Positions 1 to 10,194 of a stretch of 64,000 nt of DNA are shown piece after piece. This DNA is from Wurfbainia villosa. Its lineage: Eukaryota > Streptophyta > Magnoliopsida > Zingiberales > Zingiberaceae. The notes under the pieces were generated by a model. It searched no databases, had not been told where the DNA came from, and was given only the letters and a program-made list of their open reading frames with translations. The stretch lies in NCBI GenBank assembly GCA_025175895.1, contig CM046006.1, positions 62,144,288-62,208,287 on the forward strand, given 5' to 3'. Positions within the stretch are counted from its first letter, which is position 1. Every line of letters begins with the position of its first letter. The position numbers and the translations under genes were made by a program.

Positions 1-1834
1 TTGGAGTGACGGTAGTAAGACTTCATATGGTTCTCTGCATATATAGATATGTCAATGAAGTTCTTACTGTAGCTTAAGTGCGATATTCCTTTGACTTGCG
101 GTATTCAAGTCATCTTGATCATGGAGACTTATGCTTTGACATCTTAAGCAAACATCTCTGAGGAGATGTGGACCCGGGATGATTGGGTATAAGTCGAAGT
201 GATCGAAGGTGTTTGAATAGCCTATAAAGGATTCACCACTCCTTGCGAGGAGATGTATACCCATGGCCTCGTCGGATTGTTACTAAAGTCTTTGGCCAAA
301 GCATTACATGTTTAGAGTAAGGTACTCTTGATACATGTGGAGTAACTAGAATCCGTGGGCGAGGAAATGATACTTGGGCTAGGTGTGGCGTAGTCGACCT
401 AGTGAGGGGACACTATAGACCATGTCACGAACCAAGTGGGTATAAGATGAGTGAAGGAATGGGGCACGAATCATTCGAACTCTTTGAAGGGTTTGAAATA
501 GTTACGGATCAAGCGTTGATCTTTTGGTTAATTGGGGATCATGATGTACTACTAGGTGCCACTCATGATCGTTCTATAATTAATGGTTAATTATAGGCGG
601 CCAACATAAACCGAGAACCTATTTGGTCACACGCGTAGCGTGTAATCCAAAGGATTTAAAACGAGCTTGAGAATGGGATTCTCAGACCGAGAGAAACTAG
701 GTTTGGTTGGACCAAACATAAAGCGAGCATGAAATCGTTTCAGTCGCAATGGAAGCGTGGATGGGCCATGTCTTATGAAGACGTAATGGATGAACCAAAA
801 TGGTTTGGTTCTAATCCAATGGATGAGAATAAACCAAAGGGTTTGGTTTATTTTAAACGAATGAACCAAAAGTTGGTTCGGTTCGTTTTAACTTAAAATG
901 AACCATCATGGTTTGGTTTATTTTAACTTATCTTAATGGAGCGGGTTAACGGGCTTTATGGATATGATCCAATAACCATTAAGAGAATTAGTTCTCTATA
1001 AAAGAGGGCTTTAGGGTTTGTTAAGCCCTAATGAAGAGGCAACCCTAGTTTGGCCACCCACCTCATCCCCCCTTTTGAGTTGGCGCCAACTTCTCTTGCC
1101 GCCCAGCCCATAGCTCCTCCAACCAGCGTCCAGAAGGTGGCTTCCTTCCTCCTCGCCGGCGTCGAGCTGCTGCCGGAAGAGTTCCGGCGATCCTCCTTAG
1201 GTTTGGCATCAAGGTGAGCACTTGGCTTCCTTGTTTTGGCCGGCGCCTACTCCTCCACCAAGCTGTCCAGTTTTCTGGACAGCTTCTTCTCCTCTCGTCG
1301 GAGCGTCGTTTGGACGACGGTTAGAGCTCCGACAGAGGCTAACTTACCGGGGATTCGATCTCCGGTAATCCTCTGAGGTGGAGGACGAAGGATTCGTCAA
1401 TTGGTTGACGAATACCTCTCCGGAGAAGCGAGTTTTGAGAACTCATTTTAGGATCCGAATTTGGATTCGGATCGTGATCATCTCTCGATCACGTCGTCTT
1501 CAACACGAGGCTAGTAACCCGTACGAAGACGAAGCTCGTGGCTTAGCGAAGTCATCCCGAGGAGCTCGGCGTAGATACGGATAGAGACAATTCTTACGAG
1601 GATCGTTCCGGTTGATGCCGTTCCCGCTACACGTCATACGAAAGGTATAACGTAGATAAATTTCCTTTTATTGCAAATTTAAATTTACGGTTATGTCTAC
1701 ACTTGTTGTAATATGCATGTGTGTGTTGTGTGTGTTGTAATAAATGTAGATTTATTATTTTTATTGCTTCCGTTGTGCTCATGTTTGCGAAACATGATCG
1801 AACACACATACGCCGCGGTGCCGGAAACCCAACA
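1..1834 (+). mobile_element. LTR Q, left end outside window
   Basis: The right end reads ...AACCCAACA, a CA terminus, and directly abuts a broken integrase reading frame (element G), so this is an LTR inserted into G. A TATA box near 997 and a downstream leader rich in CTTGCCGCC-type motifs give plus orientation. U3 has the same order of loosely similar blocks as the Angela-like LTR of element A (a 'gaacctat..ggtcacac' block, then repeated 'gaaccaaa' tracts). Short open frames inside it are not genes. Whether it is a solo LTR or the 3' LTR of a full element lies outside the window. Confidence 0.75.
997..1004 (+). promoter_or_regulatory. TATA box of LTR Q
   Basis: TATAAAAG lies midway in the LTR, just before the leader starting GAGGGCTTTAGGG. 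This is the expected U3 promoter position; transcription would start roughly 25-35 bp downstream. Confidence 0.6.
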
Positions 1835-1835
1835 T

Positions 1836-2432
1836 AAGCATTGTCCTATACGCCTCTTATAGGGCACGATTTCTCCTTTCCACTACCCCATTTTGTTGAG
1901 GTGTTTTAAGACAAGAGAACTCATGCTTGTACCCTTGTTCTAAGCATAATTTTGAAAAGTTAGAATTCTCAAATTCTCCACCATGATCACTATGGATTCG
2001 GTTGATTTTGAGATTCCTTTCATTTTCAACCCTTTTGCTAAATCCTATGATTATTTCTAGGGTATCATCCTTATGTTTAATAAAATAAACCCATGTATAC
2101 CTAAAAAAATCATCAACTATCACTAAACAATATTTATTGTCATTTAATGAAGGGATGCTATGACAATCAAATAAATCTAAATGTAATATCTCTAAAGGTA
2201 ATGAAATACTAGTTAGAGTTTTACCCTTGTGTGATGACTTGGATTGCTTTCCTTCTTGGCATGCATCACACATCTTATCCTTGATGTACTTCACTTTTGG
2301 TAGCCCTTTAACTAGATCCAACTTGGCTATCTCGGCAATGTTCTTCATGTTGATATGCCCAAGTCTTCTATGATATAACCAACCTTCCTCTTCTTTTGAC
2401 ATGAAACATTTAGTAGAAATGTTAGAAACCAC
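1836..2432 (-). pseudogene. pol: Integrase fragment of element G
   Basis: The encoded segment holds a GAG-pre-integrase zinc-binding region (HRRLGH, then CDAC) and the integrase core. All three catalytic acidic positions are visible: the D of HLDLFD, the D of HSDHGGE, and 36 residues later the E of VVERRNR. That is the D-D-35-E spacing of retroviral-type integrases, which join the cDNA ends to target DNA. The frame meets a stop just after ERRNRAL and is then cut by LTR Q at 1834. Reverse transcriptase and RNase H are not in the window. A dead fragment. Confidence 0.85.
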
Positions 2433-2469
2433 ATCTTCTTTACATCCTTCTTTGTGAGTCTTCTAGATT

Positions 2470-3259
2470 TTCCCGCCCACTTCTTGACATAGTGAGCTAT
2501 TTCATTCGCCAACATTTCTTCATCACTACTTGATGTTTCATCCTCTGATTCAGATGAAGATGATTCTTCCTTCTTCTCCTTCTTTTTCTTCTCCTACAAA
2601 AAAAGATAAACCTTTCTCCTTTGATGAAGTGTTAGCTTGCTCATACAATTCAAATTCACAAAAAAAAATCATCTAATTTAACTAAGGGAAGATCTCTAGA
2701 GACTTTATAAGCACCTACCATTGATGCCCATAAGGTTGCTCTAGGAAAAGCTTGAAAGATGTATCTTACCAAATCTCACTTTTCCACCTTCTCACCTATG
2801 ACATGTAGTCCGTTAATCACCTCCTTGAATCTACCATGAATTTGACTCATGGTATCATTGGTCTTCATGCTAAAATTTTGAAGTTGACCTATCAATATGT
2901 CTCTCTTGGCTCTCCTTGTCTCTTTGGATCCTTTATTGAGCTCAATGAGCTTCTCCCAAAGCTCTTTGGCGGAGTCGAAAGGTCTGACCTTGCTCAAATT
3001 GCTCTTTGGATAAACCACATTGGAGTGTGGTTGTTGCTTTGGCATTTGCTTGAGCTTTCTTCGTCATTTCCCTTGTCCAATCTTTTGTTGGTAGTGGCAC
3101 TCCAAATTCATCTACGGGCTTCTCGAATCCATCTACTACACTAAACCAATTATCAATGTCATTCATTAAATAATACTCCATCCTACCTTTCCAATAAGCG
3201 ATGTCATTCCCGTCGAAGAAAGGTGGCCGCGTCGTGCTATATCCCTCTTGAAATGTCAT
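2470..3259 (-). pseudogene. gag: Gag relic of element G
   Basis: The start at 3259 lies about 40 bp after the primer-binding site. The first frame carries the copia Gag N-terminal pattern (RPPFFDG, YWKGRMEYYL, LQCGLSKEQF). The frame then shifts near 2950-3040 and continues in a second frame (AKELWEKL, GRFKEVINGLH). Below 2776 it decays through stops into an acidic Ser/Glu-rich stretch. Neither a zinc knuckle nor a protease DSG motif remains, so a deletion joins late gag to integrase. Gag would form the virus-like particle; this copy cannot. Confidence 0.8.
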
Positions 3260-3299
3260 CGTACTCCAATTGATTGTTAGATCTTCCGATGCGATCCGA

Positions 3300-3311
3300 G
3301 CTCTGATACCA
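3300..3311 (-). promoter_or_regulatory. Primer-binding site of element G
   Basis: On the minus strand this reads TGGTATCAGAGC, complementary to the 3' end of plant initiator tRNA-Met. It lies next to the LTR end at 3313 and fixes that LTR as the 5' LTR of a minus-strand element. Confidence 0.9.
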
Positions 3312-3312
3312 C

Positions 3313-4608
3313 TAGTAAGAACCTTGAGAATTGGCTAAAGGGGGGTGAATAACCTCTTTCAATTTCTATAAGCCAAAACAATAATACAAATAAAAATGAA
3401 ATCAAAAGACAATGCTAACAAAAGTGTTTAACGTGGTTCGGAGATGACGCTACTACACGGCAATCTGTAAGGTGGATCAACCCTAGAAAGTTTTCACTAA
3501 AGTCTCCTTTTGATGTAAACACCAAGGTGGAGAAGCCTTCTTATAATCACACTCTTCTTTTTACAAGATAATGGAATTAAAATGGAGAAGAAGAGGTTAA
3601 GAACACTAGAAAGCTTGGAGAAGACTTGGTGAGCTTGAGAGCAAATATTGAAATGAAAGCACTAGTCATCTCGCTTTTTATAGAGAAAGATTGATTCTTC
3701 CCGTTAAGTCTGCCCGTGATCGACTACTTCCATCGTTGATCAATCCAACGGCCGGCGAGCTCGATCGCGATCACACGCCCAATGAACTCTGACCAATTGA
3801 CTGCATATACTAGAGTCGACTGATCAAGCCAGCAATCGGCTACTCCAAGCAATCAGTCGACTCAAAATATTACTGTGCTCGTGTCCACCTACATCAGTCG
3901 ACTGCCCTTCATGGAAATCGACTGATCAAGGTGACAGTCGATTGTCCAAAGCTGGCAGTCGACTGCTAGTGGCACACAACCGTAATCAAGCTCAAGTCGA
4001 ATCCTGACTAGTCGACTGGGTCATAACCCCAGTCGACTGTTCAAGCCTTTTGGACCCTCGAGTGTCAAAAACTCAAGACTAGTCGACTGGTTCAAGACTC
4101 CAATCGACTGTCATACTTCAAGTATGATAAATTCATACTTGAAACCAACACCCTAAACCTAGACTCAACCTTCTAGCTTCTCCATCATCCTTGCGCCTCT
4201 AGGATCCCTCCAAGTCTATGACTCCTTCATCCTTGCGCTTGCCTTCAAAAGCTTCCCTCGATTTCATCATGTTTAGGGTTTCTCCTTTGCCAAAGTCTGC
4301 TTGAACTTTACGCTACCAAGACTACATGTTTGGCCTTACGCTGCCAAGACCTTGTCTTTAGACTTCCTTTGCTAAGGTCCTCTTGGACTTTACGCCGCCA
4401 AGACTACATGCTTGGACTTATGCTACCAAGACCTTCCCTTGGACTTTCCTTGCCAAGATTTACACTTGGACTTCTCTTTACCAAGTCTTCACACTTGGAT
4501 TTTCTTATCACTTAACATATACATGATTAGATCACAAATATTTCTTAACTATAAATGATTATCCAAACATCAAAATGCATAAATTCTTGGGGCATTGTTG
4601 CACCAACA
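3313..4608 (-). repeat. 5' LTR of element G
   Basis: On the minus strand the LTR starts TGTTGGTGCAACAATG at 4608 and ends at the primer site. The terminal dinucleotide next to the primer site is degraded (TAGTAAG where TGTT.. is expected). The middle (about 3780-4115) holds many CAGTCGACTG-like palindromes and 4310-4510 holds degenerate 'cttggactt..gccaag' repeats. Near 3340 is the 'ggggggtgaata' block shared with the other Sirevirus-type LTRs here. About 1.3 kb, no coding capacity. Confidence 0.8.
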
Positions 4609-5032
4609 CATATATCTAATAACCTAAGTATTATCATGACATTATAAAATGGTCATATTAAGCATGATGTCATGACATGGCATATGTAAAACAAAGCATG
4701 ATAAATATATAAAATACCAAGGTATAGAATACCTAAGTTTTAAATCAAATTGTCATTTTTTAAAGTTATATCAATTTTGTCTTAATACAAATTTTACCTT
4801 AAATGTGCCAAAAATCCAAAATGACACACTATGACTCTAAAACCTAATTGTGTCAATTTTGATTGACTTTTCAAACTTATCAAATTTTATTGGCACATCC
4901 TAAAATCTTTTAGGCTTAAATCCTAAACTCATTTTCAAAGTATTACAATACTCCAAAAATGTCCTAAAGTTCCACCTTTACCATGGTTAGGTTAACTACC
5001 TATCCATTCAAGATTGGCACACCTAAACTCAT
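4609..5032 (-). other. 3' non-coding region of element F (part)
   Basis: AT-rich sequence with repeated 'catgacat/atgtcatg' words. It is collinear with the region after gag in D (18928 onward) and E (below 23888), including the 'gtgtgccaaaaa..caaaatgacacact' block. No open frame with protein similarity. Cut at 4608 by the G LTR. Confidence 0.75.
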
Positions 5033-5217
5033 CTAGCATGATGGAATCACGCTCCTAGGAACCCAAAACCTATTTGAGCTCATTGGGTTCACAAGGTACT
5101 CACAAGGGATAACCTCCTTTAGTACCCTCCTAATGACCCTTCTAGGCTTGGAAGCCTTGGTCATTTTGGTCTTGTTTAGGTCAACTCTAGGGATGATCTC
5201 CTTTGTGACCTTCTTAG
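5033..5217 (-). pseudogene. gag: Gag C-terminal piece of element F (piece 4 of 4)
   Basis: The translation carries the basic tail seen at the end of the D and E gags (RVIRRVLKEVIP, EYLVNP, SNRFWVPRSV) and its own stop. Its upstream end is CTTAG at 5213-5217, the target duplication of solo LTR P. The reading frame resumes at 15781 with the same five bases. Function of this basic, conserved tail is unknown. Confidence 0.85.
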
Positions 5218-5845
5218 TGTTGGAGGATCGTGACCCGGCTAGAAGAGGGGTTGAATAGCCAAACTCGTGCTCGATGGAATTCGTTCGTCTTAATCGTCTA
5301 CAATAGTGGTTAGTATAGCGGAATAATGAAACCAAAGACAATTAAGCTAAAACAAAGATAACGAAAGAAGCAAACGTAAACTCAAGTGATGTAACGTGGT
5401 TAACAGCCCTTGCCGCTAATTCACGGACCATTCATAAGGCAAATCACTCCCTCAAATCAATCCACTAATCTCTCCTTTAGCTCAAGACAAGGTGGAGATA
5501 ACCTCTTTACACAAAACCCTCCCTCTTACAATAAGATTGAAATAAGAACAAGGAGGAGGAGGTTAGAAACATTTAGGGCACTTGGAGAGCACTTAGGAGT
5601 GGAAGCATTAACCTCTCCAAGGCCCCCAATCCTTTTTTTTATAGAGAACAAGGGTTCCTTTCCGTTGGGCATGTAGCAGTCGACTGCTACATGCTAGTAG
5701 TCGACTATTGTTATAGTCGTTGCCTCACAACAACTTCATTCACGTTGGCATCCCAACCAACGGATAGCCAATCAGTTGACTACTGAACCCTAGCAGTCGA
5801 CTGATGCCCATGCAATCGAGTCATTGGTCGAGCTGCCTCGCTTCT

Positions 5846-7680
5846 TATTAGTGAAAGCCCTAGAGTCAATTATGTGATGATTGTTGTATGGACTTTATTG
5901 TATCATATTCCTATTCATAAAGGCATGGTTATTATATTTACTTATATTGGTGACAAATTAACTAAGTATAATAACGTCCTTGAGTAGTAGGTTCTTATCT
6001 ATATCAATCGATTGGTTGAATCGATAATGAGATGATATAGAGAACACTACTCTTAATCATTCCTAGTCAAGTATTAACATTCAGGGACAATGTTAATGCG
6101 TAGAGACTAGCATGTAGGTCAACACGATGACTTGATCTCACAAGTCATGGATATGAGATATAAAGTTGACACATGGGTATGCATTGGAGAATGTATACTA
6201 AATGACCCACCATGAGAAAGTATCATGGATCGCTATATGAGTGTCATATACTTTCTCATGTGGCTATTAGTATGACTATTAGTCCTTAGACCTGAAGTAA
6301 CCATGGTTCCCTACATAAGGAGTTGCATACTTTGGCTTCGTCAAACGTCACCCGTAAATGGGTGGACTATAAAGGCGATTACTGGGTATGTAACAAATTA
6401 TGCAGAGGGATGTGAGTGATGTAGATGGGATCTATCCCTCCTATATGACGGGAGTGACATCGTTATTCTTGATAGAGTGAGACCATGAAGTGAATGGACA
6501 TGCCCAAATGAGTCAATATGAGATATTGAGCTCATTTGATTAGAGTGAGTCTACTTGGAGTTCAAGATATAGATTGTACCGAGGATGACACTGTCTATGC
6601 CTCGATTGGTCAATCTTGATGTCAAGGATAGAGGGACATTGTCACATATTGTGAGAGTCACAATTAGTAGTCACAAAGGTGATGTTGGACCTCAACATTC
6701 TTGTAACTTGGGTAGCAATGATGTGTTGCTAGATACCGCTCATTGCTTATGTTCCTAAATCGGTTTAGGGACATTGCCAATGTTACAAGAACCTATAGGG
6801 TCACACACAAAGGGAAATTAGATGGAGATTAGGTTCATATGATGAACCATGAGGATTAGGTTCATGGGATGAACCAAATTGGATTCAGAGTAATCCTAAT
6901 TAGACTAATTGAGTTGGACTCAATTTGATTCAAGTGTTGAATGAGTCTAATTTAGATTTGATTCATCAAATAAATTTAAATTAATGAATAGAGATTCATT
7001 AAATTAAATTGACTTGAATCAAATTGTTGGATTTGATCGACCATGGGAGATAAGAGGTCAAGTTTGACTTGACTTTAGAGGGAAGATGAAAGGTCAAGTT
7101 TGACTTGACCAAATACCATGTCATGATGATGACTTGGCATGGTCGGCCAATGATGATGTTCCACATCATCATTGACTTATCATGTGGTGCCACCTCATGA
7201 GGGAGACCAAGAGCCATTGGCTCTTGGAGTTACATGCATGCATATAAACCCCCAAGTCATGAAGTGGCCGGCCACTTCTCATTAGATGAGAATTGATTTT
7301 GTGTGAGTTACTCCAACTTCATCTTCTTCCTTGGATCATCTTCCTCTTAAGCTTGCTCTCCCAACCTCATCTTGGCCGAACCATCCAAAGGGTGCTAGCA
7401 CACTCAAGGTTGTGTTTTCTCCACCTATTGCTTGTGTGGATACCAATAGAGGAGTGTGCACTTGACACTCTCGAGTTCCGGCGAAGCTTTTGGACGAGCG
7501 GGAAAAGCGAAGGGCATCGCTACGAGGGTAATACTCTCGCCTTCTAGATCTAAGGTAGATCTAGGGTTTTATAAACACATACATGTTTTTGTTTTAATAT
7601 ATCTTCACACTGATCCGTGGCCGGACTTCCAGGGTTTCCGCAACGCAAAAAGCGGTTTTTGTGGCTCGGAAAGTCCAACA
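5846..7680 (+). repeat. First LTR of element A
   Basis: Begins TATTAGTGAAAGCCC (TG has become TA) and ends GGAAAGTCCAACA immediately before the primer site. It aligns along its whole length with 13133-14968. TATAAA at 7243-7248 lies downstream of repeated 'aggtcaagtttgacttga' palindromic words (about 7070-7110). Confidence 0.9.
7243..7248 (+). promoter_or_regulatory. TATA box of element A first LTR
   Basis: TATAAA within CATATAAACCCCC. The matching position in the second LTR (near 14531) reads TGTAAC, so only the first LTR keeps this motif. Confidence 0.55.
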
Positions 7681-7681
7681 G

Positions 7682-7693
7682 TGGTATAAGAGC
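7682..7693 (+). promoter_or_regulatory. Primer-binding site of element A
   Basis: TGGTATAAGAGC, one mismatch to the initiator tRNA-Met site, one base after the LTR. The same site recurs at 14970-14981 after the second LTR. Confidence 0.85.
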
Positions 7694-8494
7694 CACATGC
7701 GAAGCACGTATGTGTTTCATTTTTGTAGTTTTTGTATTAGATATAAAAATTACAGATTTTTATGTTTCTGTAAATTTCCTATTTTTATAGAATTTTTGGG
7801 TATTTTTCTCGAAGAGTCGAAGCAACGAGTGTTGGGACACTTGTAGGCTTCAACCATCGAGAAAAACTCTCCGAAACGGCGAGTTCTCGCTTTAGGTTTT
7901 TGGGACAGCGACTTAAGTTGATGTAAGATCGTAGTTGGGACACTCACAAAGTTTATTTTGCGAGTATGGGTGATGCCCCTAACCCTGAAAGGGGCCTTGT
8001 CCCGCGATCGCGCCCGGAAACCGCTTAGCGGGATCGTTACGGAGAGGTGACTCATAAAATTGAAAAAAAAAAAAAGGAAAAATTATAGAAATTTTCTGTA
8101 AAATACATAATTTAGAATTATGTATAATTCTGTGATGGTCATGGCCTAAGAACCCCAATGTGATTGGACTTAATGTGTTGTAATTCGTAATACGGTCTGC
8201 ATGCCGTTTTTGTGGTTTTGTGTGTTGTATAGGGTATGCGACCTGCGCGTCGTGCCTCTTCTTTTAAAATTCTAGTTGTAAATAGTTTTAGACTCAAATG
8301 TAACTCGAGTTTCATGTTTGTAATGTACAAAATAAAGCGGTGGAAGGTCCACTTCTAGATGGAGTTATGAGAAGGGTGCCAACGACACATGGCGGTCAAA
8401 GGAGGCACTTGGAGAAGCCGCTAACCCTAGGTTGACCGTCCGATCTTCTCATTGGCTTGAGAAGATCGTAGTAGGGCCATGAACTAATCACAAT

Positions 8495-8518
8495 TAATAT
8501 ATATATGTATATATATGT

Positions 8519-8560
<42 letters not shown>

Positions 8561-8570
8561 TTATATATTT
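8495..8570. repeat. AT dinucleotide microsatellite
   Basis: Nearly pure (AT)n with a few interruptions, in the leader of element A. The truncated second unit of A ends before the equivalent point, so copies cannot be compared. Confidence 0.95.
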
Positions 8571-8575
8571 GTTAT

Positions 8576-8705
8576 GCTTGTATGTATGTGATGCATGCTA
8601 GTAGAATAATGCTTGTATGTATATGATGCATGCTAGGATATTTTTCTTGTATGTATATGATGCATGCTAGAATAATGCTTGTATGTATGTGATGCATGCT
8701 AATAT
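8576..8705. repeat. 35-bp tandem repeat, about 4 copies
   Basis: Units start near 8576, 8611, 8644 and 8677 and share 'cttgtatgtat(g/a)tgatgcatgcta'. Non-coding, in the leader of element A. Confidence 0.85.
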
Positions 8706-9018
8706 AGGATAATAAAGGCCTTAATGAGTATATGATACACATTACGTTAGATTAGATCTTAATCGAATCAACTCGTAAATGCCTACCAAGTCCTTGATAC
8801 CCATCACTGCCTCGATCATTTGTAGTTGTTGAATCTGCCAAAGCAGAGGAATGCATATTATCTTGGTAGGGTGCGGAGGGACAATCTTGGTCCCGCCTAT
8901 CACGGCTTGGGTTAGAGTAAGCTCAATTAGATTGAGTAAAACTAGTTAACTCAATTGAATCGAGTAGAACTATAAGCATATTCCAACCGTTGGAAAGATA
9001 GGATAAGATCGCATTTAC

Positions 9019-9200
9019 ACTAAATCTTGGGTGATTTAGCCAAAGCTAACTCAAGGTCTTTTGTAAATGTGGGTCTTGATCCTATAAACAAGAGTTGCAT
9101 AGAGATGTAATCGGTAATGTGTTACCCACCGATCATACTAAGTCTTGGGTGATTTAGCCAAAGCTAACTCAAGGCTTAGTATGATGTGGATCTTATCCCG
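9019..9200. repeat. Paired direct repeats in leader of element A
   Basis: Two segments (about 9019-9084 and 9137-9200) share 'actaa(a/g)tcttgggtgatttagccaaagctaactcaagg' followed by a variable tail and '(g)tggatctt'. Each contains inverted words (CTTGGGTGATTTAG / CTAACTCAAGG), so each could fold as a hairpin. Confidence 0.7.
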
Positions 9201-9369
9201 CAGGAATTATAGCTATTTTGTATGAATCTAGTAATGTGGTTTGACCACATTCATAACTCGATTCTACAAAATTCCTATAATTCAGTGGGAGCATCATTTG
9301 ATTAAAGGCCTAATTAAATGATAAAAGGAATATGATATTAATTCTTTGCATTGTATGTTGTAGATTACT

Positions 9370-10194
9370 ATGTTGACAAACACGAACACTCTCTCTCTGC
9401 ATTCTATCCTTGAGAAGGACAAGTTCAATGGAGCAAATTTCCTAGACTGGTATAGGAACCTGAGAATCATTCTCACCCAAAAAAGGAAGTTGTACGTCCT
9501 GGAGCGGCGCTTACAAGAAGCATCAAGATGATTATATGTGTCATGTCTAATGCTAGCGACCATGAACTCTGAGCTTCAGAAGCAACACGAGTTCATGAAT
9601 ACTTATGATATGGTTGAACATCTTCGTCAACTATATCAAGGACAAGCAAGGCACGAGAGATATGAAGTCTCTAAGGCATTGTTTGGGTCTAAAATGCAAG
9701 ATGGGACTCCCGTAGGTCCATATGTACTCAAGATGATTGGGTACGTAGTAAACCTACAGAGATTGAGATTCCCCCTTGGCCAAGAACTGGCCACTGACTT
9801 GATCTTGCAGTCTTTTCCACAAAGCTACAATCAATTTGTCATGAATTATAACATGAATGAAATTGATAAGCCACTGCCTGAGATGCTCAGCATGTTGAGA
9901 ACTGCTGAGCTCAACCTTAAGAAGGGAAAATCTGACGCCATTTTGATGGCGCAAAAGAAGAAAGGCAAGGGCAAGCCTAAAGGTAAGGGAAAGTCCCAAG
10001 CCAAGGGAAAAGGCAAGGAACTGAAACCCAAAGGAGGGGTGGCCAAGGAAGGGGCTTGCTTCCACTGTAAGGAAGCTGGACACTGGAAGCGTAACTGCAA
10101 GGCATACCTGGAAGATCTTAAGAAGAAGAGAAGTGAGACTTCTACTTCAGGTATAAATGTTATAGAAGTCAATCTATCTATTTCTTCATCATGA
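9370..10194 (+). pseudogene. gag: Gag of element A, disrupted near N-terminus
   Basis: The start at 9370 opens with the copia Gag N-terminal pattern (ILEKDKFNG, FLDWYRNLRI) but reaches a TGA at 9529. The rest (9538-10194) is open in a shifted frame and contains the UBN2-type capsid region (YDMVEHLRQLY, FPQSYNQFVMNYN), a Lys/Gly-rich basic linker, and a CCHC zinc knuckle (CFHCKEAGHWKRNC) near 10051-10092. A short deletion or frameshift around 9510-9540 explains the split. Gag would build the particle and bind RNA. The stop at 10192 separates it from protease; at this point related elements read through as one polyprotein. Confidence 0.9.

Larger units (their letters stand above)
1835..4608 (-). 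mobile_element. Element G, truncated Sirevirus-type Ty1/copia element
   Basis: Reading the minus strand: 5' LTR (4608-3313), tRNA-Met primer site (3311-3300), gag relic, then integrase, which breaks at 1834 where LTR Q is inserted. The rest lies left of the window. It is itself inserted into the 3' non-coding part of element F, whose sequence resumes at 4609. Gag resembles that of element C, so I place it with Sirevirus-like copia elements. Protease is missing between gag and integrase. Confidence 0.8.
7694..9369 (+). other. Untranslated leader of element A
   Basis: About 1.7 kb between primer site and gag with no protein-like frame. It holds an AT microsatellite, a 35-bp tandem repeat, and two copies of a roughly 60-bp 'cttgggtgatttagccaaagctaactcaagg' segment. 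Long structured leaders are usual in Angela/BARE elements, where they carry packaging and dimerisation signals; that role here is inference. Confidence 0.7.

Noticed and set aside
3313..4608. The G LTR as the 3' LTR of F
   Set aside because: A primer-binding site abuts its left end, making it a 5' LTR of a minus-strand element, and its sequence differs from the F LTR at 45790-47461.
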